From: Chitinophaga costaii
Lineage (GTDB): Bacteria > Bacteroidota > Bacteroidia > Chitinophagales > Chitinophagaceae
DNA length: 64,000 nt
Direction: 5' to 3'
NCBI RefSeq assembly: GCF_900094705.1
Contig: NZ_FMAR01000013.1
Coordinates: forward strand, 81,111-145,110
The notes beneath the pieces are model-generated. The model searched no databases and was not told the origin of the DNA. It worked only from the letters and a program-made list of their open reading frames with translations. Of the stretch, positions 36,349-44,301 are shown piece by piece. Position 1 is the stretch's first letter; each line of letters starts with the position of its first letter. The position numbers were made by a program, and so were the translations under genes.

Positions 36349-37401
36349 ATGTTCCTGCTGCGCAAATTATTATACGGCCTGCTAGTGCTGCTAGGTGTAG
36401 TGGTGCTGGTTTTCCTGCTGTTCAATGTATTGCCGGGCGATCCTGCCCGGCTTACCCTGGGCCAGCGGGCAGATGTGGCGTCGCTGGAAAACGTGCGCAG
36501 AGAGCTGCACCTGGATAAACCCCTCCCGGTACAATTTGCCTGGTACCTGAACGATCTTTCCCCACTGGCTTATTTTAATCCCGCAACTGCCGATCCGGAT
36601 GTAAAAGTGCTGCCCCTCATCCCGCTGGGGCAGGGTAGGGCTGTAGTGTTGAAAACACCCTATCTGCGCCGCTCTTACCAGGGCAAAAAAGCGGTATGGG
36701 AAATACTTACCGAAGCCATGCCGGGAACCCTGGTGCTGGCTCTTTGCGCGATGCTGTTTGCCACTATTACCGGTATAACACTGGGCATATTATCAGCCGT
36801 GAAAAAAAATACCTGGATGGACTCCAGCGCCATTTTCGCCAGTGTAGCGGGTATTTCCATGCCTTCTTTTTTCGCAGGTATCGTGCTGGCTTATGTGCTG
36901 GGTTTTGTTTTTAGTGGATATACCGGCCTGCACATGACTGGTAGCCTCTACGATGTAGATCCCTTTGAAGGCCGTATCCTGAACCTGCGCAACCTGGTGT
37001 TGCCCGCACTCACCCTGGGCATACGCCCCCTGGCCATTATCACCCAACTTACCCGCAGCGCCATGCTGGACGTGCTGGGGCAGGACTACATCCGCACTGC
37101 CTACGCCAAAGGACTGCCTCCCCGCCGTGTTATCTTCCAACACGCCCTGCCCAATGCCTTGAACCCCGTTATCACTGCCATTACCGGCTGGCTGGCCGAA
37201 CTGCTGGCAGGCGCCTTCTTCGTAGAATACATCTTCGGCTGGAAAGGTATCGGCAAAATCACCGTAGACGCCCTCAGTAAATTCGACTTCCCCGTAGTCA
37301 TGGGCGCCGTCCTCTTCACTGCCGCCCTCTTCATCCTCATCAACCTCCTCGCCGACTACCTCTACCACGTCATAGACCCTAGAGTTAATTATGAATTATG
37401 A
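36349..37401 (+). CDS. DppB-type ABC transporter permease, orphan
   Basis: A 350-residue permease of the peptide/nickel ABC importer family: N-terminal helix, LPGDPARLTLG loop, and five more helices with the EAA-type loop AYAKGLPPRRVIFQHALPNALNPV. It sits 6 bp after the DoxX gene. No second permease, ATPase or binding protein is nearby, so partners must be elsewhere. The natural family end is near DPRV; the last residues (NYEL and stop) are encoded by the tandem repeats of element 2, so the element has become part of the gene's 3' end. Confidence 0.88.
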   Translation: MFLLRKLLYGLLVLLGVVVLVFLLFNVLPGDPARLTLGQRADVASLENVRRELHLDKPLPVQFAWYLNDLSPLAYFNPATADPDVKVLPLIPLGQGRAVVLKTPYLRRSYQGKKAVWEILTEAMPGTLVLALCAMLFATITGITLGILSAVKKNTWMDSSAIFASVAGISMPSFFAGIVLAYVLGFVFSGYTGLHMTGSLYDVDPFEGRILNLRNLVLPALTLGIRPLAIITQLTRSAMLDVLGQDYIRTAYAKGLPPRRVIFQHALPNALNPVITAITGWLAELLAGAFFVEYIFGWKGIGKITVDALSKFDFPVVMGAVLFTAALFILINLLADYLYHVIDPRVNYEL

Positions 37402-37639
37402 ATTATGAATTATGAATTATTTGGGGAGTGATATGCTTCTCTAGTATATTGATATTTGGGGTGTTTTATATTGAAAATTTTTTCGTTTCACTAGTTCATT
37501 ACATATTAAAATGTATTTTAATATTTCTTTTCCCCCTATCTATCTGGTCACCTCTATCTTAATAAATTAAGAAAAACGTATTAAAAATAATTTATAATTC
37601 ATAATTCATAATTCATAATTCATAATTCATAATTCATAA
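37389..37639. repeat. Heptamer-armed inverted-repeat element 2
   Basis: The left arm has four tandem TTATGAA units (37389-37416), the right arm six tandem TTCATAA units (37598-37639), with an AT-rich interior of about 181 bp lacking ORFs. The arms are inverted, as in element 1 (16084-16283). The left arm overlaps the permease stop codon (37399-37401). The interiors of the two elements show no obvious long match by eye. Confidence 0.85.
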
Positions 37640-37655
37640 TTAAGTAAGTTTTTTT

Positions 37656-37680
37656 GTAACAAAGGGATTTTACAGTCGTC
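37656..37680 (+). promoter_or_regulatory. Possible ECF-type promoter of the sigma operon
   Basis: GTAAC (37656-37660), a 16-bp spacer and CGTC (37677-37680) match the general ECF pattern with AAC at -35 and CGT at -10. It sits upstream of the sigma gene, suggesting autoregulation. Confidence 0.5.
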
Positions 37681-37752
37681 TTCTTTATGTAACGCTGCTG
37701 AAATGGTGGGGTTATCGGAGGGAGGAACAATAAAACGCAATTGATATTCAGT

Positions 37753-38271
37753 ATGTCTTTAGAAATATTTCTTACGCAGGTAATGCCCGTTCAGCAAAAG
37801 CTTTTTCGCTTTGCGTTCAGGCTGCTGGGTAATGAGGATGATGCTAAGGATATTACACAGGATGCGTTGATGAAGGTGTGGCGTCAGCAGGGGAAAATGA
37901 ACGAATTGGAAAATGTGGAGGCCTGGTGTATGCGCATTACGCGCAACCTGTCCCTGGATAAAATTAAAGCTAGAAAGTATCGCGTAGCAGACGACCTGGA
38001 AAAGGCCTTGGAACTGCCCGCTGTGGATACCCAAAATCCGCATGTTGCCACCGAGCAGCAGGACATGATGAAGCGTGTACATGCTGCCATCCATGCCCTG
38101 CCAGAGAAATTCAGATTGGTGATACAACTGCGGGACATGGACGGATTTTCTTACCAGGAAATCGCCGACATGTTAGACATTACCATAAATGAAGTAAAAG
38201 TGAACCTGCACCGCGCGCGCCAAAAGGTGCGGGAACAACTTAAAAATGTGTATGCATATGGACTACAGTAA
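37753..38271 (+). CDS. ECF-type RNA polymerase sigma factor
   Basis: A 172-residue sigma-70 ECF factor. Region 2 covers MPVQQKLFRFAFRLLGNEDDAKDITQD, including the core DITQDALMKVW. Region 4 has LPEKFRLVIQLRDMDGFSYQEIADML with an HTH and ends in RARQKVREQL. The frame extends four codons further, but MSLEIFLTQ at 37753 is the usual start. The next gene overlaps its end by 14 bp and encodes a membrane protein likely to be its anti-sigma factor. The GTAAC-N16-CGTC site upstream may be its own target. Confidence 0.92.
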   Translation: MSLEIFLTQVMPVQQKLFRFAFRLLGNEDDAKDITQDALMKVWRQQGKMNELENVEAWCMRITRNLSLDKIKARKYRVADDLEKALELPAVDTQNPHVATEQQDMMKRVHAAIHALPEKFRLVIQLRDMDGFSYQEIADMLDITINEVKVNLHRARQKVREQLKNVYAYGLQ

Positions 38272-38770
38272 CATCAGATCACTATTAGACAAGTATTGGG
38301 AAGGCGAGACGTCGCTGGAAGAGGAAGCGCAGTTAAAGCAATTTTATAATGCTGCCCCGGCAGACTTACCGAAAGACTTGCAGGAAGCTGCGCCTTTGTT
38401 TCATTACTTTGAAATAGCTACTCCCACCACCAATTTGCCTGGCTTTGAGGCGCTGCAAACCGCCTTCGAAACACCGGCCACTACACCCGTGATTAAAATA
38501 GGCTTTCTGCGCAACTGGATGCAGTATGCCGCCATGCTGGCCATTGCGCTGGGTATTGGCTACGGCATTCAGCAGCACATCGAAGCCGATCGCCCTCCGC
38601 AGCATCCGGAACTTTCCTTCCGCCAGGACACGTTCAACGATCCTAAAGAGGCTTTCGCTGAAACACAAAAAGCCTTGCAACTGCTGGCCCGTAACCTAAA
38701 TAAAGGCAAGCAGGAAATGGTGAAGCTCAATTACTTTAATGAAGCCACCGACAAGGTAAAAGAAAATTAA
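38258..38770 (+). CDS. Putative membrane anti-sigma factor
   Basis: A 170-residue protein with a cytosolic N-terminal region (to about residue 85), one membrane helix (YAAMLAIALGIGYGI) and a periplasmic C-terminal part. This is the layout of Bacteroidota anti-sigma proteins encoded after ECF factors. Its start overlaps the sigma gene by 14 bp, implying coupling. No zinc HxxxCxxC motif is present, so it is not a ZAS-type anti-sigma. The role rests on position and topology. Confidence 0.78.
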   Translation: MDYSNIRSLLDKYWEGETSLEEEAQLKQFYNAAPADLPKDLQEAAPLFHYFEIATPTTNLPGFEALQTAFETPATTPVIKIGFLRNWMQYAAMLAIALGIGYGIQQHIEADRPPQHPELSFRQDTFNDPKEAFAETQKALQLLARNLNKGKQEMVKLNYFNEATDKVKEN

Positions 38771-38821
38771 ATCGCGCCATTCTATTACCTCCATAATCTG
38801 GAATTTTTAAATGTATTCATC

Positions 38822-39358
38822 ATGAAAAAGTTATTCTTGGTGGCCATGCTGGCACTATTCGCCATGCAAACCACCTTCGCTCAACAAAGCGGAGGCAGCG
38901 TAATCGATAAATTCTTTCAAAAATATTCAAACGACGAAAGCTTTACCCTGGTGAGCATTTCCCCGAAAATGTTCAGCATGTTCAGTAAACTGGATGCTAA
39001 TGATCCTGATGCCAAACAAGTGTTGCAAATTGCCCAGAAGCTCCGCTCCATGCGCATCCTGGCCAAAGAAGATACCAAAGACGGGGCTAAGCTGTATAAA
39101 GAAGCCGCCGCTTACCTGACCAACTCCTATGAAGAGCTGATGACGGTACGCAGCAAAGGCAATGATGTGAAGTTTTTGACCAAGGAAAATGCAAAAGGCA
39201 ATATCGAAGAACTCATTATGCTGGTGGGAGGCGATGATACCTTTGTAGCCATCAGCATCGTGGGCGACATAGACCTGAACCAGATCTCCAAAATTGCCAA
39301 TGGTATGAACATCACCGGCATGGAAGACCTGAAACAGGTAAACAAAAAAGCACATTAA
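38822..39358 (+). CDS. DUF4252 protein, first copy
   Basis: A 178-residue protein with a signal peptide (residues 1-20, ending TFAQQ) and the DUF4252 domain: FFQKYSNDESFTLVSISPKM at the start and NIEELIMLVGGDDTFVAISIVGDIDL near the end. Proteins of this family follow ECF operons in Bacteroidota. The biochemical function is unknown. It is the third gene of the sigma operon, 51 bp after the anti-sigma gene. Confidence 0.85.
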   Translation: MKKLFLVAMLALFAMQTTFAQQSGGSVIDKFFQKYSNDESFTLVSISPKMFSMFSKLDANDPDAKQVLQIAQKLRSMRILAKEDTKDGAKLYKEAAAYLTNSYEELMTVRSKGNDVKFLTKENAKGNIEELIMLVGGDDTFVAISIVGDIDLNQISKIANGMNITGMEDLKQVNKKAH

Positions 39359-39409
39359 TGACCGTGAATACTCCCGCCATTGTGGGAGCATTCTTTCAAT
39401 CGTTTTCAT

Positions 39410-40021
39410 ATGAAACGTACACTTCTCTACTGCAGCATAGCTGTGATCCTGGGCCTGCTCGCCGTGCTGCCGGCAATAGCACAGAAAAAAAGTCTCCGCG
39501 CCTTTTGCCAGGAATACCGTGGACAAGCCGAGATTCACACTTTTGGCGTAGGTCGCCCCCTATTAACATTGGCTAGCTGGATTATTCCGGCAAAGGATGA
39601 AGATACCCGCATGGCAAAACACCTGCTCCGTAAACTGCGTCATGTGAAATTATATACCATCACAGTAGATTCGAATGCCAATGTGAGCAACGGCTCCATG
39701 GAGCGCCTTAAATCCCGCCTGGAAGCCGAGCATTATGAGAGTCTTACCGATATTAGGTCCGACGGCTCTATCGTACATGTAATGAGCAATGGCCGCGCAG
39801 AAAACCTGGGCAATGTGGTGCTCTTGGTAAAAGATGATAAAGATATTGTATTCATAAGCCTGCGCACCCGCCTCACACTGAAAGACGTATCTGATGTGGT
39901 AAACCACTACGCCCTCACAGACCTGCACAAAAAACATATCGCAGAAAAGAGGACCCAGGACTCCAGTGCCCTGCCAGCAGCAACTACCTTTACTGCCGGT
40001 AGCATAGCGAAGGATAAATAA
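39410..40021 (+). CDS. DUF4252 protein, second copy
   Basis: A 203-residue protein with a signal peptide (MKRTLLYCSIAVILGLLAVLPAIAQ) and a DUF4252-like domain: the ENLGNVVLLVKDDKDIVFISLRT stretch aligns with the corresponding stretch in the first copy. It has a Ser/Ala-rich C-terminal tail. The open frame extends to 39380, but the signal peptide starts at 39410. As the fourth gene of the operon it suggests that the two related secreted proteins are effectors or sensors of the sigma system (inference). Confidence 0.82.
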   Translation: MKRTLLYCSIAVILGLLAVLPAIAQKKSLRAFCQEYRGQAEIHTFGVGRPLLTLASWIIPAKDEDTRMAKHLLRKLRHVKLYTITVDSNANVSNGSMERLKSRLEAEHYESLTDIRSDGSIVHVMSNGRAENLGNVVLLVKDDKDIVFISLRTRLTLKDVSDVVNHYALTDLHKKHIAEKRTQDSSALPAATTFTAGSIAKDK

Positions 40022-40044
40022 AAAAGAAATTACGAAACACGAAC

Positions 40045-40078
40045 GCCCGGTTGTCGCAAGATAACCGGGCATTTTTTT
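40045..40078 (+). terminator. Terminator of the ECF operon
   Basis: An 11-bp stem with one G-T pair (40045-40055 with 40060-40070) closes a GCAA tetraloop and is followed by seven T at 40072-40078. Confidence 0.9.
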
Positions 40079-40090
40079 GCTGGATAAAAA

Positions 40091-40378
40091 CTACTTGATG
40101 ATAACTTCATACACCGCCACTTCACCCAGCATTTCATTCACCAGTTGTATAATTTTGTCTTTGGAATAATTCAGCTCTTGTTTCAGGGGGGCTACGTTGG
40201 AAGTGATGATGAGTTTACCATCAATGAGCTGTATTTGTTGGGTATAGCGGGCAATGGTTTTTCCCATGAGTTGTTCCCAGTTTTGCTGGATGCGTACCTC
40301 GGTAAGCCGTGGTTTCATGCGGCTTTTGTTGATATAATCCCGGAGTGCGTCGCCTATGCTGATAGAACCGTATGCCAT
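40091..40378 (-). CDS. DUF721 (DciA-like) protein
   Basis: A 95-residue protein of the DUF721/DciA family. It has IQQNWEQLMGKTIARYT, and VAPLKQELNYSKDKIIQLVNE typical of the small KH-like domain. Long DciA proteins load the replicative helicase; for this short Bacteroidota form that role is only inferred. The frame is open to 40396, but the start is ATG 40378, 4 bases after a -7 box. It lies beside recF, as is usual in this phylum. Confidence 0.84.
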   Translation of the reverse strand: MAYGSISIGDALRDYINKSRMKPRLTEVRIQQNWEQLMGKTIARYTQQIQLIDGKLIITSNVAPLKQELNYSKDKIIQLVNEMLGEVAVYEVIIK

Positions 40379-40382
40379 GTGG

Positions 40383-40390
40383 CAAATGTA
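40383..40390 (-). promoter_or_regulatory. -7 box of the DUF721 gene
   Basis: TACATTTG on the minus strand lies 4 bases before the ATG, predicting a leaderless mRNA. Confidence 0.55.
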
Positions 40391-40433
40391 AGGCATTTGA
40401 TCGCAGCTTATTGCTGCCGGTGATGAAAAAAAA

Positions 40434-41516
40434 TCAGGTCATTGCTATTAGCTGTAACAATTCAGGGTTTCCTGCAAACGCTGCCTGCAGCCGCGCGGCG
40501 TGGGTATCGGTAATGAACACCTGCCCGTACCCGGGGGAGCTTACCAGGGCAATGAGCCGCATCACGCGTTCCTGGTCCAGCTTTTCAAACACATCGTCCA
40601 GCAGCAGGAGGGGAGGATATTGCTTTTGCTGTTTCATTACTTCATATTGGGCCAGTTTCAGGGCAAACAAAAAACTCTTGCGCTGGCCTTGGGATGCGCT
40701 GCTTTTCATGGCGTGTTCGTCTAGCAGAAACAGCAGGTCGTCGCGATGTATGCCTTCAGAGGTGCGTTGCAATAATTTGTCCCGGTTACGGTTAGCCGCC
40801 AGTATACCGCCCAGCGATTGGTCATGCAGGCTGCATTGGTAGCGGATGTTTACCACCTCGTGCCGGCCAGCCAGGTAATCGTAACGGGCCTGCACCTGGG
40901 CAATGAAATCCGGCAGGAAAGCATTGCGCAGGGCAAATACCGGCTCTCCATGCTGTACCAACTGTGCATCGAAGATATCCAATAAAGCGTCCTGAGATTG
41001 CGGCTGGTTGGGCAGCGATTTAAGCAGGCTGTTTCGCTGCTGCAATACTTTCTGGTAGGCCATCAAGTGATCCAGGTAACCAGGGAATAGTTGAGATAAT
41101 AGGCCATCCAACCATTTGCGGCGTTCCTCGCTGCCGCCCAGGATAATCTCGGCATCGTCCGGGGCAATCATTACAGCAGGTAGCTGACCAATGTGCCGGG
41201 AAAACCGGTCGTAAGTATCGTCATTCAGACTAATTTCTTTGCGACCATCTTTGAAGGTGCAAATAACTTTCGCTGCCGCCTGGTTTTTATCGAAACAGGC
41301 TTCCAGGCGGAAACCGTTGGTGTGGTAATGGGTATTCTGGCTTTCGCTATTGGTAAAGTAGCTTTTGGTGAAGCACACATAATAAATGGCGTCCAGCAGG
41401 TTGGTCTTCCCCGAGCCGTTGGGACCGGTAATGCCTACCACCCTCCGGTCGAAGCGGAAGTGCTGCTGCACGTAATTCTTAAATTGTACCAGCGTAATAG
41501 ACTGTAGCGAGAGCAT
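40434..41516 (-). CDS. recF: DNA replication and repair protein RecF
   Basis: A 360-residue SMC-like ATPase of recombinational gap repair that helps load RecA on single-stranded DNA with RecO and RecR. It has Walker A GPNGSGKTNLLDA, the signature near SASQGQRKS, and Walker B LLLDDVFEKLD. The frame extends to 41594, but MLSLQSITLVQFKNY at 41516 is the conserved start. It follows a -7 box (41571-41578) with a leader of about 50 bases, and lies next to DUF721. Confidence 0.95.
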   Translation of the reverse strand: MLSLQSITLVQFKNYVQQHFRFDRRVVGITGPNGSGKTNLLDAIYYVCFTKSYFTNSESQNTHYHTNGFRLEACFDKNQAAAKVICTFKDGRKEISLNDDTYDRFSRHIGQLPAVMIAPDDAEIILGGSEERRKWLDGLLSQLFPGYLDHLMAYQKVLQQRNSLLKSLPNQPQSQDALLDIFDAQLVQHGEPVFALRNAFLPDFIAQVQARYDYLAGRHEVVNIRYQCSLHDQSLGGILAANRNRDKLLQRTSEGIHRDDLLFLLDEHAMKSSASQGQRKSFLFALKLAQYEVMKQQKQYPPLLLLDDVFEKLDQERVMRLIALVSSPGYGQVFITDTHAARLQAAFAGNPELLQLIAMT

Positions 41517-41570
41517 GAATTGGGCCCCTTGAAAAGTTTTTGCGCCGGACCATCCCCGGCCCGGGACCGG

Positions 41571-41578
41571 CAAATATA
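41571..41578 (-). promoter_or_regulatory. -7 box of recF
   Basis: TATATTTG on the minus strand. The plus-strand pdhA promoter lies about 72 bp away, so the genes diverge. Confidence 0.5.
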
Positions 41579-41649
41579 CGCCAAAAGCCGCCATGAGCGG
41601 CCACGCTTGCCAGCCCCACCATAAAATTTAGTTTTTAGTATTTTCCTGT

Positions 41650-41657
41650 TATATTTG
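41650..41657 (+). promoter_or_regulatory. -7 box of pdhA
   Basis: TATATTTG overlaps the earliest possible start codon (TTG 41655), so translation must begin downstream at GTG 41676. Confidence 0.55.
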
Positions 41658-41675
41658 CGGACAAATTTAGAAAGC

Positions 41676-42686
41676 GTGCAAACTAAAACAGAAGGAAAGA
41701 CGAAGTTCACCAAAGAAACATATCTTAACTGGTATGAGTCCATGCTTTTGCAGAGACGCTTTGAAGAAAAGGCCGGTCAGTTGTACGGAATGCAGAAGAT
41801 CCGTGGTTTTTGCCATCTCTATATCGGCCAGGAAGCCATCTCCGCCGGTTGCGTATCTGCTACCAAACCAGGCGATAAATTTATCACTGCCTACCGCGAC
41901 CACGCACTGGCCATTGCCAAAGGCATGACGCCCAACGAGTGTATGGCGGAACTGTTTGGTAAGGCCACCGGCTGTTCAAAGGGTAAAGGAGGCAGTATGC
42001 ACTTCTTCTCCAAGGAAAAAGGTTTTTTTGGTGGGCATGGTATCGTAGGTGCTCAGATTGGCACCGGTGCCGGCCTGGCATTTGCCGAAAAGTACCTGGA
42101 AACTGGCAATGTAGTGCTGGCTTTCTTTGGCGATGGAGCCGCCCGTCAAGGTATTTTGCATGAAACCTTTAATATGGCCATGCTGTGGAAACTGCCTGTA
42201 ATCTTCATTTGTGAGAACAACCATTACGCCATGGGTACTTCTGTAGAACGTACTTCCAACGTATTGGACATCTATAAATTTGGTGCTGCTTACGAAATGC
42301 CTGCCGATGATATCGACGGCATGAGCCCGGAAGCCGTTCACGAAGGCGTATCTAAAGCAGTAGCCCGCGCCCGCGCCGGCGAAGGCCCTACCTTGTTGGA
42401 AATTAAAACCTACCGCTACAAAGGGCATTCCATGAGCGATCCTGCAAAGTACCGCACCAAAGAAGAAGTGGAAGATTATAAAGAAAAGGACCCGATCAAC
42501 GCTACCCTGAAAACCATTCTTTCCAAGAAATGGGCTTCAGAAGCAGAAATCGAAGCCATCAACGAGAAAGTGAAGAAAACCATTGAAGACTGTGTGCAGT
42601 TTGCCGAAGAGTCTCCCTGGCCTTCTGATGATGAACTGCTGAAAGACGTTTATACCCAGCAGGACTATCCTTTTATTGTGGACTAA
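41676..42686 (+). CDS. pdhA: Pyruvate dehydrogenase E1 component, alpha subunit
   Basis: A 336-residue thiamine-diphosphate enzyme subunit that decarboxylates pyruvate in the E1 alpha2beta2 complex feeding acetyl-CoA synthesis. The TPP motif runs from GDGAARQG to CENNH, with KGKGGSMHFFS and the phosphorylation-loop equivalents also present. The start is GTG 41676 (VQTKTEGKTKFTK); an upstream TTG lies within the -7 box. E1 beta and E2 genes are not in the window. It ends at a terminator that abuts the promoter of the next gene. Confidence 0.94.
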   Translation: MQTKTEGKTKFTKETYLNWYESMLLQRRFEEKAGQLYGMQKIRGFCHLYIGQEAISAGCVSATKPGDKFITAYRDHALAIAKGMTPNECMAELFGKATGCSKGKGGSMHFFSKEKGFFGGHGIVGAQIGTGAGLAFAEKYLETGNVVLAFFGDGAARQGILHETFNMAMLWKLPVIFICENNHYAMGTSVERTSNVLDIYKFGAAYEMPADDIDGMSPEAVHEGVSKAVARARAGEGPTLLEIKTYRYKGHSMSDPAKYRTKEEVEDYKEKDPINATLKTILSKKWASEAEIEAINEKVKKTIEDCVQFAEESPWPSDDELLKDVYTQQDYPFIVD

Positions 42687-42697
42687 ATAAAACTTTT

Positions 42698-42741
42698 AAA
42701 GGTTAACGGCCCCGTTCTGCGGATAAGCGGTTAACCTTTTT
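42698..42741 (+). terminator. Terminator of pdhA abutting the next promoter
   Basis: A 10-bp stem (42698-42707 with 42730-42739) with a T-run running into the -7 box at 42742. Confidence 0.75.
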
Positions 42742-42749
42742 TATATTTG
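42742..42749 (+). promoter_or_regulatory. -7 box of the TPR gene
   Basis: TATATTTG immediately after the pdhA terminator, with a leader of about 60 bases to ATG 42816. Confidence 0.5.
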
Positions 42750-42815
42750 TACAGCGGTGCTGCTTTAGGGCGTACCGTTTTTTAGCATTAACTCAACACA
42801 TTTACAAAACACCCA

Positions 42816-43529
42816 ATGGCAGAAGTTACGAATAAAGCCAATCCATCCCACGATACCACCAAACCTGCAAAAAGTGAATTTGATTTACAGGAATCCATGG
42901 ATCGTGCAGAGGATTTTTACAAGAAAAACCAAAACGTGATCCTGGGCGCTATTGCAGCAGTAGTGATCCTGGTAGGAGGATATTTTGCCTATGGCAATTT
43001 TGTATCCAAACCTAAAGAACAGAAGGCCCAGGCTATGATCTTCCACGCGCAGGAATACTTCGCCAAAGATTCTTTTAAACTGGCACTTAATGGCGACGGT
43101 AATAACTATGGTTTCCTCCAAGTCATTGAAAAATACGATGGTACCAAAGCCGGCAACCTGGCACACTACGGTGCCGGCGTTTCCTACATTCGCCTTGGTG
43201 ATTACCAGAATGGTATCAACCAACTGAAAGACTTTTCTGCCAACGACGATGTACTGCAACCCCTTGCCCTGGGCATTACCGGCGATGCATACATGGAACT
43301 GAATAAAGTAGATGACGCTATTGCGGCTTACAAAAAAGCAGCCCACAGCAGCGACAACGCCCTTACATCTCCTATCTACCTGCTCCGCGCTGGCCTGGCG
43401 CTAGAAAAAGCTGGCAAAAACCAGGACGCCATTGAATTGTACAAAGAAATCAAAAGTAAATACCCACAAACCAACGAAGGCCGCGAAATGGATAAATACC
43501 TGGCCCGCATTGGCGAAGTAAAAGAATAA
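42816..43529 (+). CDS. TPR protein with one membrane helix (YfgM-like)
   Basis: A 237-residue protein with a charged N-terminus, one membrane helix (VILGAIAAVVILVGGYFAYG, about residues 41-62) and a C-terminal TPR domain of three to four repeats (PLALGITGDAYMELNKVDDA, SPIYLLRAGLALEKAGKN). YfgM-type proteins assist the Sec translocon and periplasmic chaperones; in Bacteroidota this gene is often near recF, DUF721 and ribH. The function here is inferred. Confidence 0.84.
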   Translation: MAEVTNKANPSHDTTKPAKSEFDLQESMDRAEDFYKKNQNVILGAIAAVVILVGGYFAYGNFVSKPKEQKAQAMIFHAQEYFAKDSFKLALNGDGNNYGFLQVIEKYDGTKAGNLAHYGAGVSYIRLGDYQNGINQLKDFSANDDVLQPLALGITGDAYMELNKVDDAIAAYKKAAHSSDNALTSPIYLLRAGLALEKAGKNQDAIELYKEIKSKYPQTNEGREMDKYLARIGEVKE

Positions 43530-43553
43530 ACGGAACCTATCGTTTCCATCCAT

Positions 43554-43609
43554 ACAATTTCCAAAGAACATTACCAGCAGGTGCCGGATGTTTTTTGGAA
43601 ATTGTGCTT
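43554..43609 (+). terminator. Long hairpin, probable terminator
   Basis: An 18-bp stem with one G-T pair (43554-43571 with 43588-43605), a 16-base loop, and a short T-run (CTTTTA). It lies between the TPR gene and ribH. Confidence 0.6.
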
Positions 43610-43719
43610 TTAGGCCAGCCGCATGGGGGCTGATCTGTAGGTTTATCCGCAACCGGTATAAGAGAAATTAATAGCAGCAGGGAATTGTTTTTTACTGTTT
43701 ATTTGAAGTCTGTAAATTG

Positions 43720-43727
43720 TACATTTG
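43720..43727 (+). promoter_or_regulatory. -7 box of ribH
   Basis: TACATTTG fits TAnnTTTG, about 30 bases of leader to ATG 43765. Confidence 0.5.
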
Positions 43728-43764
43728 AAACTGCAATTGCGATTACATCAGAAATAAGATATCA

Positions 43765-44262
43765 ATGTCCACAAATAATCAAAGCTTATTAAAGCATACT
43801 GGCATTCTCAACCTGGAGGATGCCAGTGTTGTGATGGTATCTACCGAATGGAACGACGCCGTGACCAACGAACTGGTAGCAGGATGCGAAAGGACGCTCC
43901 GCGAAAATAAAGTCACTAAATTGTGCAAGGTAGTAGTACCCGGCGCTTTTGAACTGCCATTTGCGGTAAAGCAATACTGGGAAAGCACCAAGGGCACCGG
44001 CAAGCAGCCCAGCGCTATCATTGCCTTTGGTTGCGTGATCCGGGGCGGTACGCCTCACTTCGAATACGTATGCCAGGCCGTAACAGACGGGATTCTGCAA
44101 TTAAACCTGCAACTACCCATTCCCGTTATCTTCGGGGTACTTACGGTCGACAATCAGCAGCAGGCCGATGAGCGTATTGGCGGCATCCATGGTCATAAAG
44201 GAGAAGAAGCCGCCCTCACCGCTTTAAAGATGGTGTCTTTTTTGCGTAAGCTTGCCAAATAG
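43765..44262 (+). CDS. ribH: 6,7-dimethyl-8-ribityllumazine synthase
   Basis: A 165-residue enzyme that makes the lumazine precursor of riboflavin from a dihydroxybutanone phosphate and a pyrimidine. The substrate loop PGAFELPFAVK, the GGTPHFEYVCQAVTDGI segment with the catalytic His, and the FGVLTVDNQQQADERIGG stretch are intact. Proteins of this length form the usual oligomeric shell. No FMN riboswitch is evident upstream, where a -7 box and a short leader are found. Confidence 0.96.
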   Translation: MSTNNQSLLKHTGILNLEDASVVMVSTEWNDAVTNELVAGCERTLRENKVTKLCKVVVPGAFELPFAVKQYWESTKGTGKQPSAIIAFGCVIRGGTPHFEYVCQAVTDGILQLNLQLPIPVIFGVLTVDNQQQADERIGGIHGHKGEEAALTALKMVSFLRKLAK

Positions 44263-44301
44263 GCAATGGTTATTTATCATCCACATTAATATTTTTCTCA
44301 G

